Shown here piece after piece: positions 44,699-54,694 of a DNA stretch of 64,000 bases (the stretch's first letter is position 1; each line of letters opens with the position of its first letter). Below the pieces are notes generated by a model. It was not told the origin of the DNA, ran no database searches, and saw only the letters and a program-made list of their open reading frames with translations. This stretch comes from JANMJD01 sp963828405. Its GTDB lineage: Bacteria; Actinomycetota; Acidimicrobiia; Acidimicrobiales; Ilumatobacteraceae. The translations under genes and the position numbers were made by a program. Where the stretch lies: contig CAWHEG010000031.1 in assembly GCA_963828405.1 (NCBI GenBank), positions 2,294,001 to 2,358,000 on the forward strand. The letters run 5' to 3'.

Positions 44699-47002
44699 GT
44701 GGCTCGTCAAGCGCAAGCCGAACCGGGAGCCGGGTTCGAATACGCACTGATCGGGATCGGCGGCTCGGTGATCGCCTGCGGGTTCGCCACCTACCTCGGA
44801 GCGCGCCTCGCGGCGCTGATAAGCGGCGGCACCGTCACCGGCGGGCTAGACACCTGGCTGCGTGCGACCGTTCGGCTCGCTCGCGACCGCGATCCCCAGC
44901 GTGCCTGGGATCACGCCACGTTGCCCGCCGCCAACTGGCTGTACTGGACCTGCACCGCCTTCGCGTACCTGGGCGTGTTCGTCGCATCGGTGGCGATCGT
45001 GTGGGTGTGGCGACGACTGAACGGAACCGTCAACGGCGGGCGGCGCAAGCGATTCGGCCAGGAGACCGATGCCCGCGAGGCTCAGCCCGGCGACGTGATC
45101 CCGCTGAAGGTCGACGAGATCATCCCGCCCACCGGCCGCATGCTGCTCGGACGCATGTCGTCGCACCACTCCCAGATCCTCGCCACCGAAGACCGCAACC
45201 GCCACCCACTTCGAGGACGAGCGGCTCGTCGCCAGGGCAACCGAGGGTCGGTCGCTCTCATCGGTCCGACAGGCTCGGGAAAGACGGCGCTCGCCACTGC
45301 GGCGATCGCGACCTGGGATGGCCCGGTCGTAGCGGTGTCCGTGAAGCGCGACCTGTACGACACGACCGCCGCAGCCCGAGTTCGCAAGGGCGACATCGCC
45401 GTGTTCGACCCCGGCGGGGCTACCAACTTGCCGACTGCTCGATGGTCGCCGTTGCGCTCGGTGACGACATCGTCGGGTGCATTGCGGACCGGGCGGGCGC
45501 TGGCGCAGGCGATCCCGCGTTCCGGGGTGACCAACGCCGAGTACTGGGCGAAGCATGGCGAGAAGTTGCTCGGCGCGTTCATGTGCGTCGCCGGACTTTC
45601 CCGCACGCTCGTCAAGCCGACGGGAGTCGCCAAGCGGGAGGTGTCGATCGAACAACTCGCCGGTTGGGTGACGTCGATGGCAACGGCGACCGATCCGACG
45701 ATCAACGAGCTGATCCGCCAAGGCCTTGCGGGCGATCAGCCGCTGGAGGTCAAGCTGATGGCGCGCCACGCCTCGAACACGTTCGCCGGTGTCGCCAAGG
45801 AGGACCACAAGATTCGCTCGTCGATCTACTCGACCGCCGTGCTCGCCCTCGACCCGTGGCTCGAACCCGCCGTTGCGCACTCTGCATCCGACTCACCCCG
45901 ACCGAACTACTTCGATGACACGGGCTACGCGTTCCGGCCGAAGTTCGTCGATCTCGACTGGCTGATGTCCGGCGAACCGGGTCGGTCGAACACGCTCTAC
46001 CTGACGGCGTCGCAACCGGAGTTCGAACGGCTCTCGCCGGTGCTCGGCGGATTGCTCGCAGACCTGAAGGACGCGATCCACGCGCAAGACATCGCCGGCC
46101 ATCGGTTGCAGAAGCCGCTCCTCTTCGTCATCGACGAAGCGGGCCAGCTCGAACTCGGCTGGCTGCCAGCGGAGGTGTCGACGATCGCCGCGCTCGGTGC
46201 GTTCTTCGTCACATGCTGGCAATCGCTCTCGCAGATCCAACACCGCTACACCACCCTCGCCGACGCCGTGTTGTCCGGGCATCGGACCAAGTGCTTCTTC
46301 GCCGGAATGGACGATCTCGCCACGATCCGCTACCTGTCTGGATTGCTCGGCCACGAGTACACGACCATGTGGACGAAGAGCCATGACGTGCCGCAACTCC
46401 TGGGCGGCGGCTCTCAGCACGGACGGCGTTCAGTCGCCGAAACAACCCAGCGCGACGAGTTCGCCCCCGCCAACGCCCTACGCCAGATGTATCCGGGCGA
46501 AGCCGTGCTGCTCCACGGCACCCTTCCGCCGATCCACCTCGACGGCGTCCGCTGGTGGGAAGAACGCCACCTCGGCCACCTCGTCGCACTCGACGACAAA
46601 GGTATGCCGATTCCGCCGACCGACGTCTCCACCTGCCCGCTGAGCGATGAACCCGCAGGCGACCTTCTGCCCGTCCTCGATGAGGGGACCCTGAAGGCTG
46701 CGCTCGCCCAGCTACCGAGACCCGAGGCTGCCGGCGTAGCGACCGAGCCGACGACGGCCAATGCGACAAGACGCGCGCCGACCTCTCGAACCGCGTCGGC
46801 CACCCGAGACGACCCACCGTCGAAACGCGCGATCACCGACAGATGGACACAGACGACCGAGCCGTCAGAATGCGACCTCTGCGGTGCCCACCTCGGCCCT
46901 GGCCAAGGCCAAATCCGCAAACAAGGCCGTCTCTGGCGCTATCGATGCGACCCCTCCTGTAGCGGACTGTTGGACACGCGGAAAATTCAAAAGTATGGGT
47001 GA
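44699..47002 (+). CDS. VirD4/TraG-type coupling protein
   Basis: Hexameric ATPase that docks the DNA-protein substrate to the secretion channel. The 767 residues have two N-terminal helices (about 14-42 and 83-104), Walker A ALIGPTGSGKTALATA (189-196), and LLFVIDEAGQLELGWLP (Walker B) with FFVTCWQSLSQIQ. The central all-alpha domain is shown by TRTLVKPTG and HASNTFAGVAKEDHK-like segments. The C-terminus has CDLCGAHLGPGQG and CDPSC, a small zinc-ribbon-like tail. GTG 44699 is used. The gene is the last of the transfer operon; no relaxase gene adjoins it. Confidence 0.88.
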   Translation: MARQAQAEPGAGFEYALIGIGGSVIACGFATYLGARLAALISGGTVTGGLDTWLRATVRLARDRDPQRAWDHATLPAANWLYWTCTAFAYLGVFVASVAIVWVWRRLNGTVNGGRRKRFGQETDAREAQPGDVIPLKVDEIIPPTGRMLLGRMSSHHSQILATEDRNRHPLRGRAARRQGNRGSVALIGPTGSGKTALATAAIATWDGPVVAVSVKRDLYDTTAAARVRKGDIAVFDPGGATNLPTARWSPLRSVTTSSGALRTGRALAQAIPRSGVTNAEYWAKHGEKLLGAFMCVAGLSRTLVKPTGVAKREVSIEQLAGWVTSMATATDPTINELIRQGLAGDQPLEVKLMARHASNTFAGVAKEDHKIRSSIYSTAVLALDPWLEPAVAHSASDSPRPNYFDDTGYAFRPKFVDLDWLMSGEPGRSNTLYLTASQPEFERLSPVLGGLLADLKDAIHAQDIAGHRLQKPLLFVIDEAGQLELGWLPAEVSTIAALGAFFVTCWQSLSQIQHRYTTLADAVLSGHRTKCFFAGMDDLATIRYLSGLLGHEYTTMWTKSHDVPQLLGGGSQHGRRSVAETTQRDEFAPANALRQMYPGEAVLLHGTLPPIHLDGVRWWEERHLGHLVALDDKGMPIPPTDVSTCPLSDEPAGDLLPVLDEGTLKAALAQLPRPEAAGVATEPTTANATRRAPTSRTASATRDDPPSKRAITDRWTQTTEPSECDLCGAHLGPGQGQIRKQGRLWRYRCDPSCSGLLDTRKIQKYG

Positions 47003-47026
47003 TCGATGGAACGAGAACTGGGCCGG

Positions 47027-47239
47027 TCAATCGGAATCCGACCGGCACGTAGTCCGACCCGGTCCTTCTTCGCCAATCTCGTCCAAATCCGCCAGCTGAT
47101 CGAGCACGCGCGCCAAGCGGCGAGCCTCGCTAGCAATCATCTCGACTGGATCACCGTGGGCTGTCACCACTCGAACCATAATGGCGCCGCCGGGCTCGTG
47201 CCAAGCGCGAATTTCCGCTGACATATTATCGTCGTTCAT
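47027..47239 (-). CDS. Candidate immunity protein for the RHS toxin
   Basis: A 70-residue acidic protein starting MNDDNMSAEIRAWHEPGGAI, with no known domain. Its start is 13 bases after the stop of the RHS-family gene on the same strand, the place where immunity genes of polymorphic toxins usually lie. The pattern (strand VRVVTAHGDPVEM, then helix EARRLARVLDQLADL) suits a small alpha/beta protein. The ribosome site is weak, and the role is a guess from position. Confidence 0.45.
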   Translation of the reverse strand: MNDDNMSAEIRAWHEPGGAIMVRVVTAHGDPVEMIASEARRLARVLDQLADLDEIGEEGPGRTTCRSDSD

Positions 47240-47252
47240 CTGTAACTCAATT

Positions 47253-50200
47253 CTAGCGGGTCGGGAAATGCGGGTTGGAATCTGGCGTTAGCGGGTCGGT
47301 AACTTTCCCGTTTTGGTCATAACCATGAACATGAGGTGCGGCGGCACGGGGATCGCGGTAGGGGGTGCCGTCCTTTTCTTTGTGACCCTCGTCCAACCGG
47401 AGCCGTTCTTCTCCACTTGCAGGGTCCTTCCATCGCCGTGGCTTGTTATCAGAATCCCACTTGTCCGGCTTGTAACCATTTCGATCGGCGAGCTCTCTGA
47501 TTTCATCAGGCGTCTTGTCGCGTAAGTCGTCAGCGCTCGGAACTGGGCACGTCTGGGCTTCGGTCTCGCTGGGAGTCGATGACCAGGTTGATGTCCGCGT
47601 GTACCGGGGAGTGTTAAGTGAATTCCAAAGAAGTACAGCAAGAAGGGCGGCGGCCACAACCACAATTACTGCTGCATCGTCTACGAGAACTATCTCGCCG
47701 GTTGGATCGTAACACCCCACCGGATTGTTGGAGCAATAGACATATAGGTTCGGTGATCCACCTGAGACGCCAATTGGATCCGGTGCAGTCCAGCGTCCGG
47801 TCATTGGGTCGTAATCTCTGCGCCCGAATCTGATCAGACCGGTAAGCGGATCTTGGATACCCCCGGCGAAACCGAGCGGCTGAAATCCGGGGTTTGTGTC
47901 CTGCGTACGTATCCCGAATGACTCGTAGGTGATTTCCTGCACCACCGTTCCAGAATCGACGTCGACCACCATTAGTATGCTTCCGACATCGTCCGTGATG
48001 AATTGATAGGACTTCGTACCTCTGTGCATATATAAAGGAGTAGTTCCATCTGGAGCGTAGACGAAGAGTGTGTCAGCTTGAGAATCTACGTCATGCATCG
48101 ACAGCGGCCGAGTGCCTAGTCCATAGGTGAACGTTTGTTTGGTGACTCCATTGAGCTTGATGTTGACCCGTCGACCTAAAGCGTCTGTGTCATAAGTGAT
48201 CTGATTGCCGTCTGGCCCTACAAGAGACTTCAGGTTGCCTTGCGAATCGTATTCTAATTTTGTCGTACCGGAAGGATTGGTCGTCGACTCGAGAGCTCCA
48301 TCCCCGGAATACGAGTAGCTAGTGTCGCCGCTTTTGATAAGTCGCCCGATGCTGTCGTATGCCTGCGTGGTCGAGCGTCCACGAATGGTCGAGGTAGACC
48401 GGTTGCCGCTCTGGGTGTACGTGTAATGCTCGGTTGCTGATCCATTAGTGATAACAGTCGCCAGTCTTCCGTCGGAATCATATTCATACTTAGTCTCGGT
48501 TGTCCCGCTTGCTGTGGATCGACGGGTAGACGCTATGCGGCCCGCTCCGTCGCGCAGTACTTCTCGATCGAATATTGAATGAGATGCGGCTTTGACTTCT
48601 ATCGATCGAACGTTGCCCAGGGAGTCGTAGTCGAAATCCTCGATCAGATTTCGATGTGCAAGGGCAACCATCTGACCTGTCTCGACCGAACGTCGGAGAG
48701 CAACTGGGCCGATAGAAGTTGGCCGGCCGTCGTCGTCGTACGTCGTTTGGACAACCGTGTCTCCAACCTGAACAGACGCAATGTCGAAGTTGTCGTTGAA
48801 CCTCCATGCCGTAGCATTCTCTTTGCCGACCAATGCCGGGTCGGCGGTTGAAATTTGGGTAACGAGGGCCCCGTCGTACGTTAACTGAGTATTCAATTCA
48901 TCGGGCGACCGCGCAGTGGAGAGTCGGCCAACTGCATCGTAGCCGTAGCGGTATTGAGTACCCGCAGACGCTATCTCGGACAATTGTCCGGTCGAGCCAT
49001 AGCCGAAAGTTACGGAACTCCCCCCTGCGTTGTTTATCTTTGTCATTTGGCGATCAAGATTGAATTCGAACGTCGCGTGAGATACGCCTTGCTCGCTATG
49101 CGTCGTGGGCAAGCCTACATTATCGAATGATGTTTCGCTCGGCGATTGGTCGCCGACTTGGATGCTGTTAGCATTGCCAGCGCCGTCATATGTGTAGATC
49201 TCTGGGGTCCCACCCGGGCGAATGAGGCCGGTGAGCCGCCCGGCCTGGTCGTGCTGGTATTTGATCGATAGCCCACCGGAGTCCGTGACCTCTTTCAGCC
49301 AACCCAGGTCTTCATCATAGCGAAAGTCCCTTGTCCGATTCGCTTGGGTGAGTGTTTTGGGCCGACCCCGACGGTCGTATGCGATGGTGAGCATCACGGC
49401 GCCCGGCGCCTTTACTGCGGTCACTCGTCCGGTTGAGTCTATCGTAGTTGAACTCACCACTCCCATCGGGCTGGTTGTCGTGGCCCTCTGTTCAGCTTGT
49501 GAGTAGACAATGTTCCAGGGCTTTCCATTGACAATTGCTCGCTCTGAGAGTGTGACAAATGAGAAGGGTGGACCATCTGCGGGCTCCCGTGCCGAGCTAG
49601 TCAAGATTGTCCTCGTGAGCCCGCTTGGCAGGGTGACGGTGCGACTCACGACTATCGGTGCTTTCATACCCCATCTGGGATCTGGACCGATTGTTGAGTA
49701 CGACTTGGTGCCGTCTGCGGTCGTCGAATCGATCGATCCATCGCTGCGTCGGACAGTTAGTGACTTGGCCCCGCCTGGAGCGGTTACTGTTCGACGGGAC
49801 GATCCATCGGGCAGAGTCTGGACTTGGTAGGTCGTTGTTCGACCCTCCCCCGTCGTCACCGACACCGTGTAGTCACGGGCGTCGCCAGTCCGAGAAAGGA
49901 TGTAGCCACCCCCAGCCGGGTTCGACTCTCGCTCAAGACGACCGGTGGCGGAGTCGTAGCTAAACATAGTGGTGGCTCCCGTAGGCTTCGTAAGGGATTG
50001 CACCAACCCCGTGTTCGAAGTCGCGATAAGGGTGGTCTCCTTTGCTGGGTTTGAGATCGCTGCGACGTAGCCCGTTGCTGGCTCCATATTGAGCACGGTT
50101 CGGTGTCCGAACGGCGCAACAATCTCGGTCGCCAGCCCGTCCCGTTGGGCGTGCTGAATTGTTGTAACGTTGGGATCACCACCGGTCATCTCGGTGACCT

Positions 50201-53200
50201 GGGTTAGCCGTCCAGAGGAGTCGTACCCGAACTGCCGGACGATTGCCCCCGTAAGGCCGTGCAGAGTTCGAAGATGGCGACCTTCGGAATTGAAGACGTA
50301 GAGCTCGGAGCCATCGGCTGCCGGTACCTGGAGGTCGCCATCTGTAACTCCAGGAAAGGCTGGCTCGATGCGGAACAGACCTCTTACGTTGATCGCGCTG
50401 AAGTACAGGATTCCGGTCGGGTCCAGCGCCATGCTATTGACGAACATGCCGGTGGCCGCGGGGGCGAGGCCGGCCACGCGATCGTCTTGGCCGTTACCGA
50501 GTAGCAGGTTGATTGCGCCGTCGGTGGAGATCTTTCGAACTCTGGAGCCATATTGATCGGCGACAAAGATCGTGCCGTCTCGGCCGACCACAACGGCCTT
50601 TGGCTGCGACAGACCCGCGGCCTTCGCTGGTCCGCCATCTCCGCATGTGTCCGCGGTTGAATAGAGGCACTGAATTCCTCGACCAACACGGTCTTGTCGT
50701 CCGGCGACGATGTGGATTTGACCGTCAGGTGTGATGCTCCTCAGGAGATGATCGTTCTGAACGAAGTAGATCGTGCCATCTGGGCCAACTGCCATTTGGG
50801 TATAGCTGACCGGGAGACTCGCGACCCTTGTGGCTGCTGTCTCGTTGAATGCACACGGGGCCGTCGTACACCTGTCAGTCGATGCAAGGCCAACGAGGTC
50901 GGAGCCGGGTCCAATGCCATACAGGTAGCCGTCGGCCTGGGCGACCATCGATCCGTCCTGTCTGAGGGCCACGGCGTATGTCACGGGCAGGGCACTGTCG
51001 GAGATCGGACGCTCCAATTTGCAGTCCTGAGTGCATGACTTACGAGAGCCAGCGATCGTCGTAATGATTCCGTCCTGTCCGATTCTTCGGATGACCGTTC
51101 CGAGGTCCGAAACTTGAACGAAGAGGAGCCGGCCCTCACTGTCGACGGCCATTTTTCCAGCGCCCCCAGATAGGTAGATCGTGGATTCCGTCGCCCGTCC
51201 TCCGTCTCCGGTGTAGCCAGTCCGGTAGCTGCCGGCGACGTGATACACCTTGCCGTCGGGCCTCAAGGCCCGAATCACGGCGTGGCCGTGGTTGTAGTAG
51301 AGGCTGCCATCGGGCGCGAGAGCGATCGAGTCAGGGGTGCCGATGTCCGCATCGGGCCCGGGAACACCATCCGCCGGGTCAAGTCGCCCACGCGGGCTGC
51401 CCACCACTTGCGTCACCGCTCCCGTGACGCTCGCATCGGTGCGAATGTTGGACCCATCCCCAAGGTGCAGCGTCCGGCTACGAGGGTCGTACGTATGGTG
51501 CTCGCTGATCGTCCAGGAACCGAGGCCCTCGCCGGCCGCATCCCAAAAGCCGAGTTGTACGGTCCACACTCGTGAGAGCGTGAGGAAGTCCCGTGCCGGA
51601 GTACCTTCAAAGAGGACCCCTGCCGCACCTACGGCACCAGCGCCGCTGTAGCCGAATCGGCTGGTCGCAGTGTAGGTCGGCCGGTACTTGTAGCTCACTC
51701 GGATCGTCGCCGGCTGTGGCCCGTTGACCAGACGATCGAAGCCGTCCCTCCGATCCCAGGTAAATGACTCTGAAAGGTTGGGTTTGGCGTCGTACTCGGA
51801 TGTGTGGTGGACGCCCGCCACATCGATGTCAAGCTTGATCCCTGCAAGGCTCGCCGGGATCGTTGCGCCGCTCAGCGGGATCAAGAGAGCCGCAGGGTTG
51901 CCGCCTGGCACGCGGTTCGATCGATAGTTGAGTGAGTAGCCGGTCCCAACGATTGGAACTCGCTCGCCCAGGACCTGGTTCTCGCATTCGATGATCGAGC
52001 CACTCTGTTCACAAGGGTCCGACACAGGTTCTGGTTCGTCTAGCGGAGGCTGATCTGGGGCGACAGCATCGTCGGGTGGTGAGACTCCCCAATTGGAGTC
52101 CCACTTTGACAAGTGATCGAGAGGAGTCCGCCAGAGGCTGTTGCCCGGCTGCGTGAACGAAGCCATCGTCCTCAACTCGCCATCGGAGAGCCCGATCACA
52201 GCAAGCGCATCTCCGCTGTCCGCCAAATTGTCACCCGTCACATCCACCTCGGCAACACCGTTGGCGATGCCGGTTACCTTGAGTACTCGCCCGGAGACTG
52301 AGGACACCCACCTTGCGTCTGTCTCGTCGTAGTAGCCGGATGGGGCATCGGCACCGACGGGAAAGGACAGGAAGTTGTCGGTATAGAGGTAAACGGGCCG
52401 ATCGAAAAGCACGGACTTGCCGTGAACTGTCGCCTTTGCTTCATCGGCGTTGATTTCGACAGCGTACGTATAGGCGGATGTTGGAGGAAGGGTACCTGGC
52501 ATGGCTTCAGGGCCATTTTCACCAGTTGTGTACTCGGTGAAGCGAAGGGTCAGTTTCGTACTAGGTACCGTCGATCCGTCCGGTTGCATGAGCCTGACGT
52601 TCGTGCCAGAGGGGATCAAGAGGGTAGCTCGCCGAGTGCCCGAGTCGTCAACGGTCTTGCTTCCCTGAGCGACATGAAACGGCTTACTGGTGTCAGTAAG
52701 ATCAATGACCGTTGTCTTGGGATCTGGCTTCAGTAACACAACGTCCGGTGCGCTGGCGTAGTCCACCCAGGGAGCGTCGACCTGGCGCTGGCTTGACAGG
52801 AAACCAGCCTTTTCAATGTTGAGGGTAACCAAGCCGCCCCCGTTCATTGCGATGCTGTAGGAGCCATCGCTGTCCGTTGAAACGGTGCCGTACTCTGTGT
52901 GCCCGACCACGGTTACGTTCGCACCGGTCACCGCCTCGCCGGACTTGTCCGACACCCGGCCTCGAAGGACGGCGACGGTCGTTCGCTTGATGACACCAGG
53001 AGTGACACCCTTCTGTTTGGCGTCGGGACCTTCGTAGAGGAACTTGGTTGAGTCGAACACGTCCATCGCGGTCGTCTGATCGACCGGTGGTGGGCTCCCC
53101 GGCTCGGGTTCGGCTGGCACCGTCGCCGGAGGGCTGGTCGTCGGAGCGACGGTGACCGGCACCGGCACGGCGGTCGTGGTCGGAGACGTCTTCGACTCGT

Positions 53201-53279
53201 CGCTGGAACACGCCGACGCGCTGACCAAGGCAAGGGTGACTATGAAGACACGGCATCTTGGCCCGATGAGTCGTTTCAT
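47253..53279 (-). CDS. Giant RHS/YD-repeat lipoprotein with NHL repeats and toxin-like C-terminus
   Basis: A 2008-residue protein from ATG 53279, with GAGGA upstream. It has a signal peptide with lipobox Cys24 (VSASAC) and a Thr/Pro linker. A carboxypeptidase-regulatory-like domain (about 98-165, VLRGRVSDKSGEAVTG) follows, with NHL beta-propeller repeats at about 640-980 (IALAPDGSLYYN, VVGRDGTIFVADQYGS). About 30 YD repeats cover about 1000-1750. The RHS core PLTGLIRFGRRDYDPMTGRW and a membrane helix (VIVVVAAALLAVLLW) come next. The last 90 residues (LRLDEGHKEKDGTPYRDP, AAAPHVHGYDQNG) resemble a polymorphic-toxin domain, probably toxin type 24. AT content is higher than around it, suggesting transfer. 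Confidence 0.85.
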   Translation of the reverse strand: MKRLIGPRCRVFIVTLALVSASACSSDESKTSPTTTAVPVPVTVAPTTSPPATVPAEPEPGSPPPVDQTTAMDVFDSTKFLYEGPDAKQKGVTPGVIKRTTVAVLRGRVSDKSGEAVTGANVTVVGHTEYGTVSTDSDGSYSIAMNGGGLVTLNIEKAGFLSSQRQVDAPWVDYASAPDVVLLKPDPKTTVIDLTDTSKPFHVAQGSKTVDDSGTRRATLLIPSGTNVRLMQPDGSTVPSTKLTLRFTEYTTGENGPEAMPGTLPPTSAYTYAVEINADEAKATVHGKSVLFDRPVYLYTDNFLSFPVGADAPSGYYDETDARWVSSVSGRVLKVTGIANGVAEVDVTGDNLADSGDALAVIGLSDGELRTMASFTQPGNSLWRTPLDHLSKWDSNWGVSPPDDAVAPDQPPLDEPEPVSDPCEQSGSIIECENQVLGERVPIVGTGYSLNYRSNRVPGGNPAALLIPLSGATIPASLAGIKLDIDVAGVHHTSEYDAKPNLSESFTWDRRDGFDRLVNGPQPATIRVSYKYRPTYTATSRFGYSGAGAVGAAGVLFEGTPARDFLTLSRVWTVQLGFWDAAGEGLGSWTISEHHTYDPRSRTLHLGDGSNIRTDASVTGAVTQVVGSPRGRLDPADGVPGPDADIGTPDSIALAPDGSLYYNHGHAVIRALRPDGKVYHVAGSYRTGYTGDGGRATESTIYLSGGAGKMAVDSEGRLLFVQVSDLGTVIRRIGQDGIITTIAGSRKSCTQDCKLERPISDSALPVTYAVALRQDGSMVAQADGYLYGIGPGSDLVGLASTDRCTTAPCAFNETAATRVASLPVSYTQMAVGPDGTIYFVQNDHLLRSITPDGQIHIVAGRQDRVGRGIQCLYSTADTCGDGGPAKAAGLSQPKAVVVGRDGTIFVADQYGSRVRKISTDGAINLLLGNGQDDRVAGLAPAATGMFVNSMALDPTGILYFSAINVRGLFRIEPAFPGVTDGDLQVPAADGSELYVFNSEGRHLRTLHGLTGAIVRQFGYDSSGRLTQVTEMTGGDPNVTTIQHAQRDGLATEIVAPFGHRTVLNMEPATGYVAAISNPAKETTLIATSNTGLVQSLTKPTGATTMFSYDSATGRLERESNPAGGGYILSRTGDARDYTVSVTTGEGRTTTYQVQTLPDGSSRRTVTAPGGAKSLTVRRSDGSIDSTTADGTKSYSTIGPDPRWGMKAPIVVSRTVTLPSGLTRTILTSSAREPADGPPFSFVTLSERAIVNGKPWNIVYSQAEQRATTTSPMGVVSSTTIDSTGRVTAVKAPGAVMLTIAYDRRGRPKTLTQANRTRDFRYDEDLGWLKEVTDSGGLSIKYQHDQAGRLTGLIRPGGTPEIYTYDGAGNANSIQVGDQSPSETSFDNVGLPTTHSEQGVSHATFEFNLDRQMTKINNAGGSSVTFGYGSTGQLSEIASAGTQYRYGYDAVGRLSTARSPDELNTQLTYDGALVTQISTADPALVGKENATAWRFNDNFDIASVQVGDTVVQTTYDDDGRPTSIGPVALRRSVETGQMVALAHRNLIEDFDYDSLGNVRSIEVKAASHSIFDREVLRDGAGRIASTRRSTASGTTETKYEYDSDGRLATVITNGSATEHYTYTQSGNRSTSTIRGRSTTQAYDSIGRLIKSGDTSYSYSGDGALESTTNPSGTTKLEYDSQGNLKSLVGPDGNQITYDTDALGRRVNIKLNGVTKQTFTYGLGTRPLSMHDVDSQADTLFVYAPDGTTPLYMHRGTKSYQFITDDVGSILMVVDVDSGTVVQEITYESFGIRTQDTNPGFQPLGFAGGIQDPLTGLIRFGRRDYDPMTGRWTAPDPIGVSGGSPNLYVYCSNNPVGCYDPTGEIVLVDDAAVIVVVAAALLAVLLWNSLNTPRYTRTSTWSSTPSETEAQTCPVPSADDLRDKTPDEIRELADRNGYKPDKWDSDNKPRRWKDPASGEERLRLDEGHKEKDGTPYRDPRAAAPHVHGYDQNGKVTDPLTPDSNPHFPTR

Positions 53280-53771
53280 CTGATCCTCACCTTTCGACGT
53301 GGTTTCTTGGTTTGCCGCCGAAACGAAGCTCGGCATGTCGAGACAGGTGTCCAGCACTACCATGGGCGTTGGAACGAACCGATTCGACATGCGTGAGTTG
53401 CCGACCAGACTGTAGACGCGATCGCCGCAGCGCCTGAGCAGCCGCAATCTGTGGTTCGCAGCAGCGCCCAGAGAACAGCGGTAATGCAAGCCGCTCTGCC
53501 GCTTACTTGCCCGCGCAGCTGACTTGCATCGACGTCCCTTTCGGGTGACCCGGCAGGCGTGGGGCGTAGGCCGAGTGAGCGCCTACACGTTGACCCAACC
53601 CGTCCTGTCCCTGACAGCTGGCGAGCTGACACCTTTGTCGGTGAGTTGACCCAAGTAGACCCGTCAATTGTGTCTACGCAGGCAGACGTCTCCGTTCTGA
53701 CGAGTGGCAGGCAGCGGGTGTGAGGTGATCTGTGAGGTGATCGATGATGTGGCTTCGTCACGGTGCCTCGC
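53280..53771. other. Intergenic region between the RHS gene and a divergent unknown gene
   Basis: No gene is supported. It contains two copies of GTTGACCCAA (about 53589 and 53646) and a partial palindrome around TGACAGCTGGCGAGCTGACA. These might be regulator sites or promoter elements for either flanking gene. Confidence 0.35.
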
Positions 53772-54455
53772 ATGGACGCATACCAACTACTTCAGACGGG
53801 GCTCGATCATGCGGCGCTTCGTCGCCTACCGATCTCTTGGCGGCACACACCAACGTTGTCTAGGTACCGATCGACGAGCGATCTCGTCGACGGTGTCCGT
53901 GATCTCGACCTGTCGTCGGATGTGCTGATCACGGCGCTGCTCACCGTCGGAAGCGAACTGGATCTGGCTGACCGGGTGCTGATCGCCGGACTCATGCCGC
54001 ACGCGATCAGCCGCACACGTGCTCGGCGTGGCGACGTCGACGACGTTCTCGGCGAACTTGCGTTGGCGATCGGTGAGGCCCGTCACGGAGTCTGCGAGAT
54101 CGGTGCGGAGCGAATCGGCTTCCGAATCCTCAACCGCGCTCACAGCAGAATCCGTGTCCGTCGGCGGCCGAGCGGAACGACGGTGTTCTCGTGCGATCCG
54201 CAAGCTCGTTGGTTCGATCGGGCCAGCGATGAGCCTGGTCCGGTCGACATCGTTCTCGGTCGTGCCGACTTCGAGGACCTCCGCGACCAACTCCTCGACT
54301 GCGGCAAGTCCGTTCCGAAGGTCATCACCGCCTACGCGACGATGCTCGGCTTCCTGGAGAACCCGCCGACCGGAGCCGACCACCAGCGGTTGCGGTATGC
54401 CCGGCGCGTCCTCTGTGCAGCCGCGGCGTCGTGCCGCATGGCGGATGCAGCGTGA
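53772..54455 (+). CDS. Unknown protein, helical
   Basis: A 227-residue soluble protein from ATG 53772 (GTG 53763 possible). The first half is helical (SSDVLITALLTVGSELDLADRV, DDVLGELALAIGEARHGV), then an Arg-rich strand section (AHSRIRVRRRPSGTTVFSCD) and a helical C-terminus (KVITAYATMLGFLEN, YARRVLCAAAAS). No family recognised. Its stop overlaps the next gene's GTG, making a short operon with it. Confidence 0.5.
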   Translation: MDAYQLLQTGLDHAALRRLPISWRHTPTLSRYRSTSDLVDGVRDLDLSSDVLITALLTVGSELDLADRVLIAGLMPHAISRTRARRGDVDDVLGELALAIGEARHGVCEIGAERIGFRILNRAHSRIRVRRRPSGTTVFSCDPQARWFDRASDEPGPVDIVLGRADFEDLRDQLLDCGKSVPKVITAYATMLGFLENPPTGADHQRLRYARRVLCAAAASCRMADAA

Positions 54456-54682
54456 GCGAGCCGCAAGACATTCACACTCTGTGCATCGATCTCATCCGAG
54501 AACTCGCAGGGGTCCCGGCCGATGACGCCAACTTCGCCTTGAATGCCGTTTGTGCGGAGGATGGCCACCATGGGCAGCGACACGCGTTGCTGCACGACGA
54601 CGTGTCCGACTATTCGATCGGACTCGGTTCCCCAAGCAACGATCGGCGTATGTCGGGCGCAAGGGCGATCCGGTCGTCGTGA
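54452..54682 (+). CDS. Small unknown protein
   Basis: A 76-residue acidic protein from GTG 54452, which overlaps the previous stop. DIHTLCIDLIRELAGVPADDANFAL is a helical opening; the C-terminal part is His- and Asp-rich (EDGHHGQRHALLHDDVSDY). No family recognised. Confidence 0.4.
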   Translation: MSEPQDIHTLCIDLIRELAGVPADDANFALNAVCAEDGHHGQRHALLHDDVSDYSIGLGSPSNDRRMSGARAIRSS

Positions 54683-54694
54683 AAGAATCGAGGG

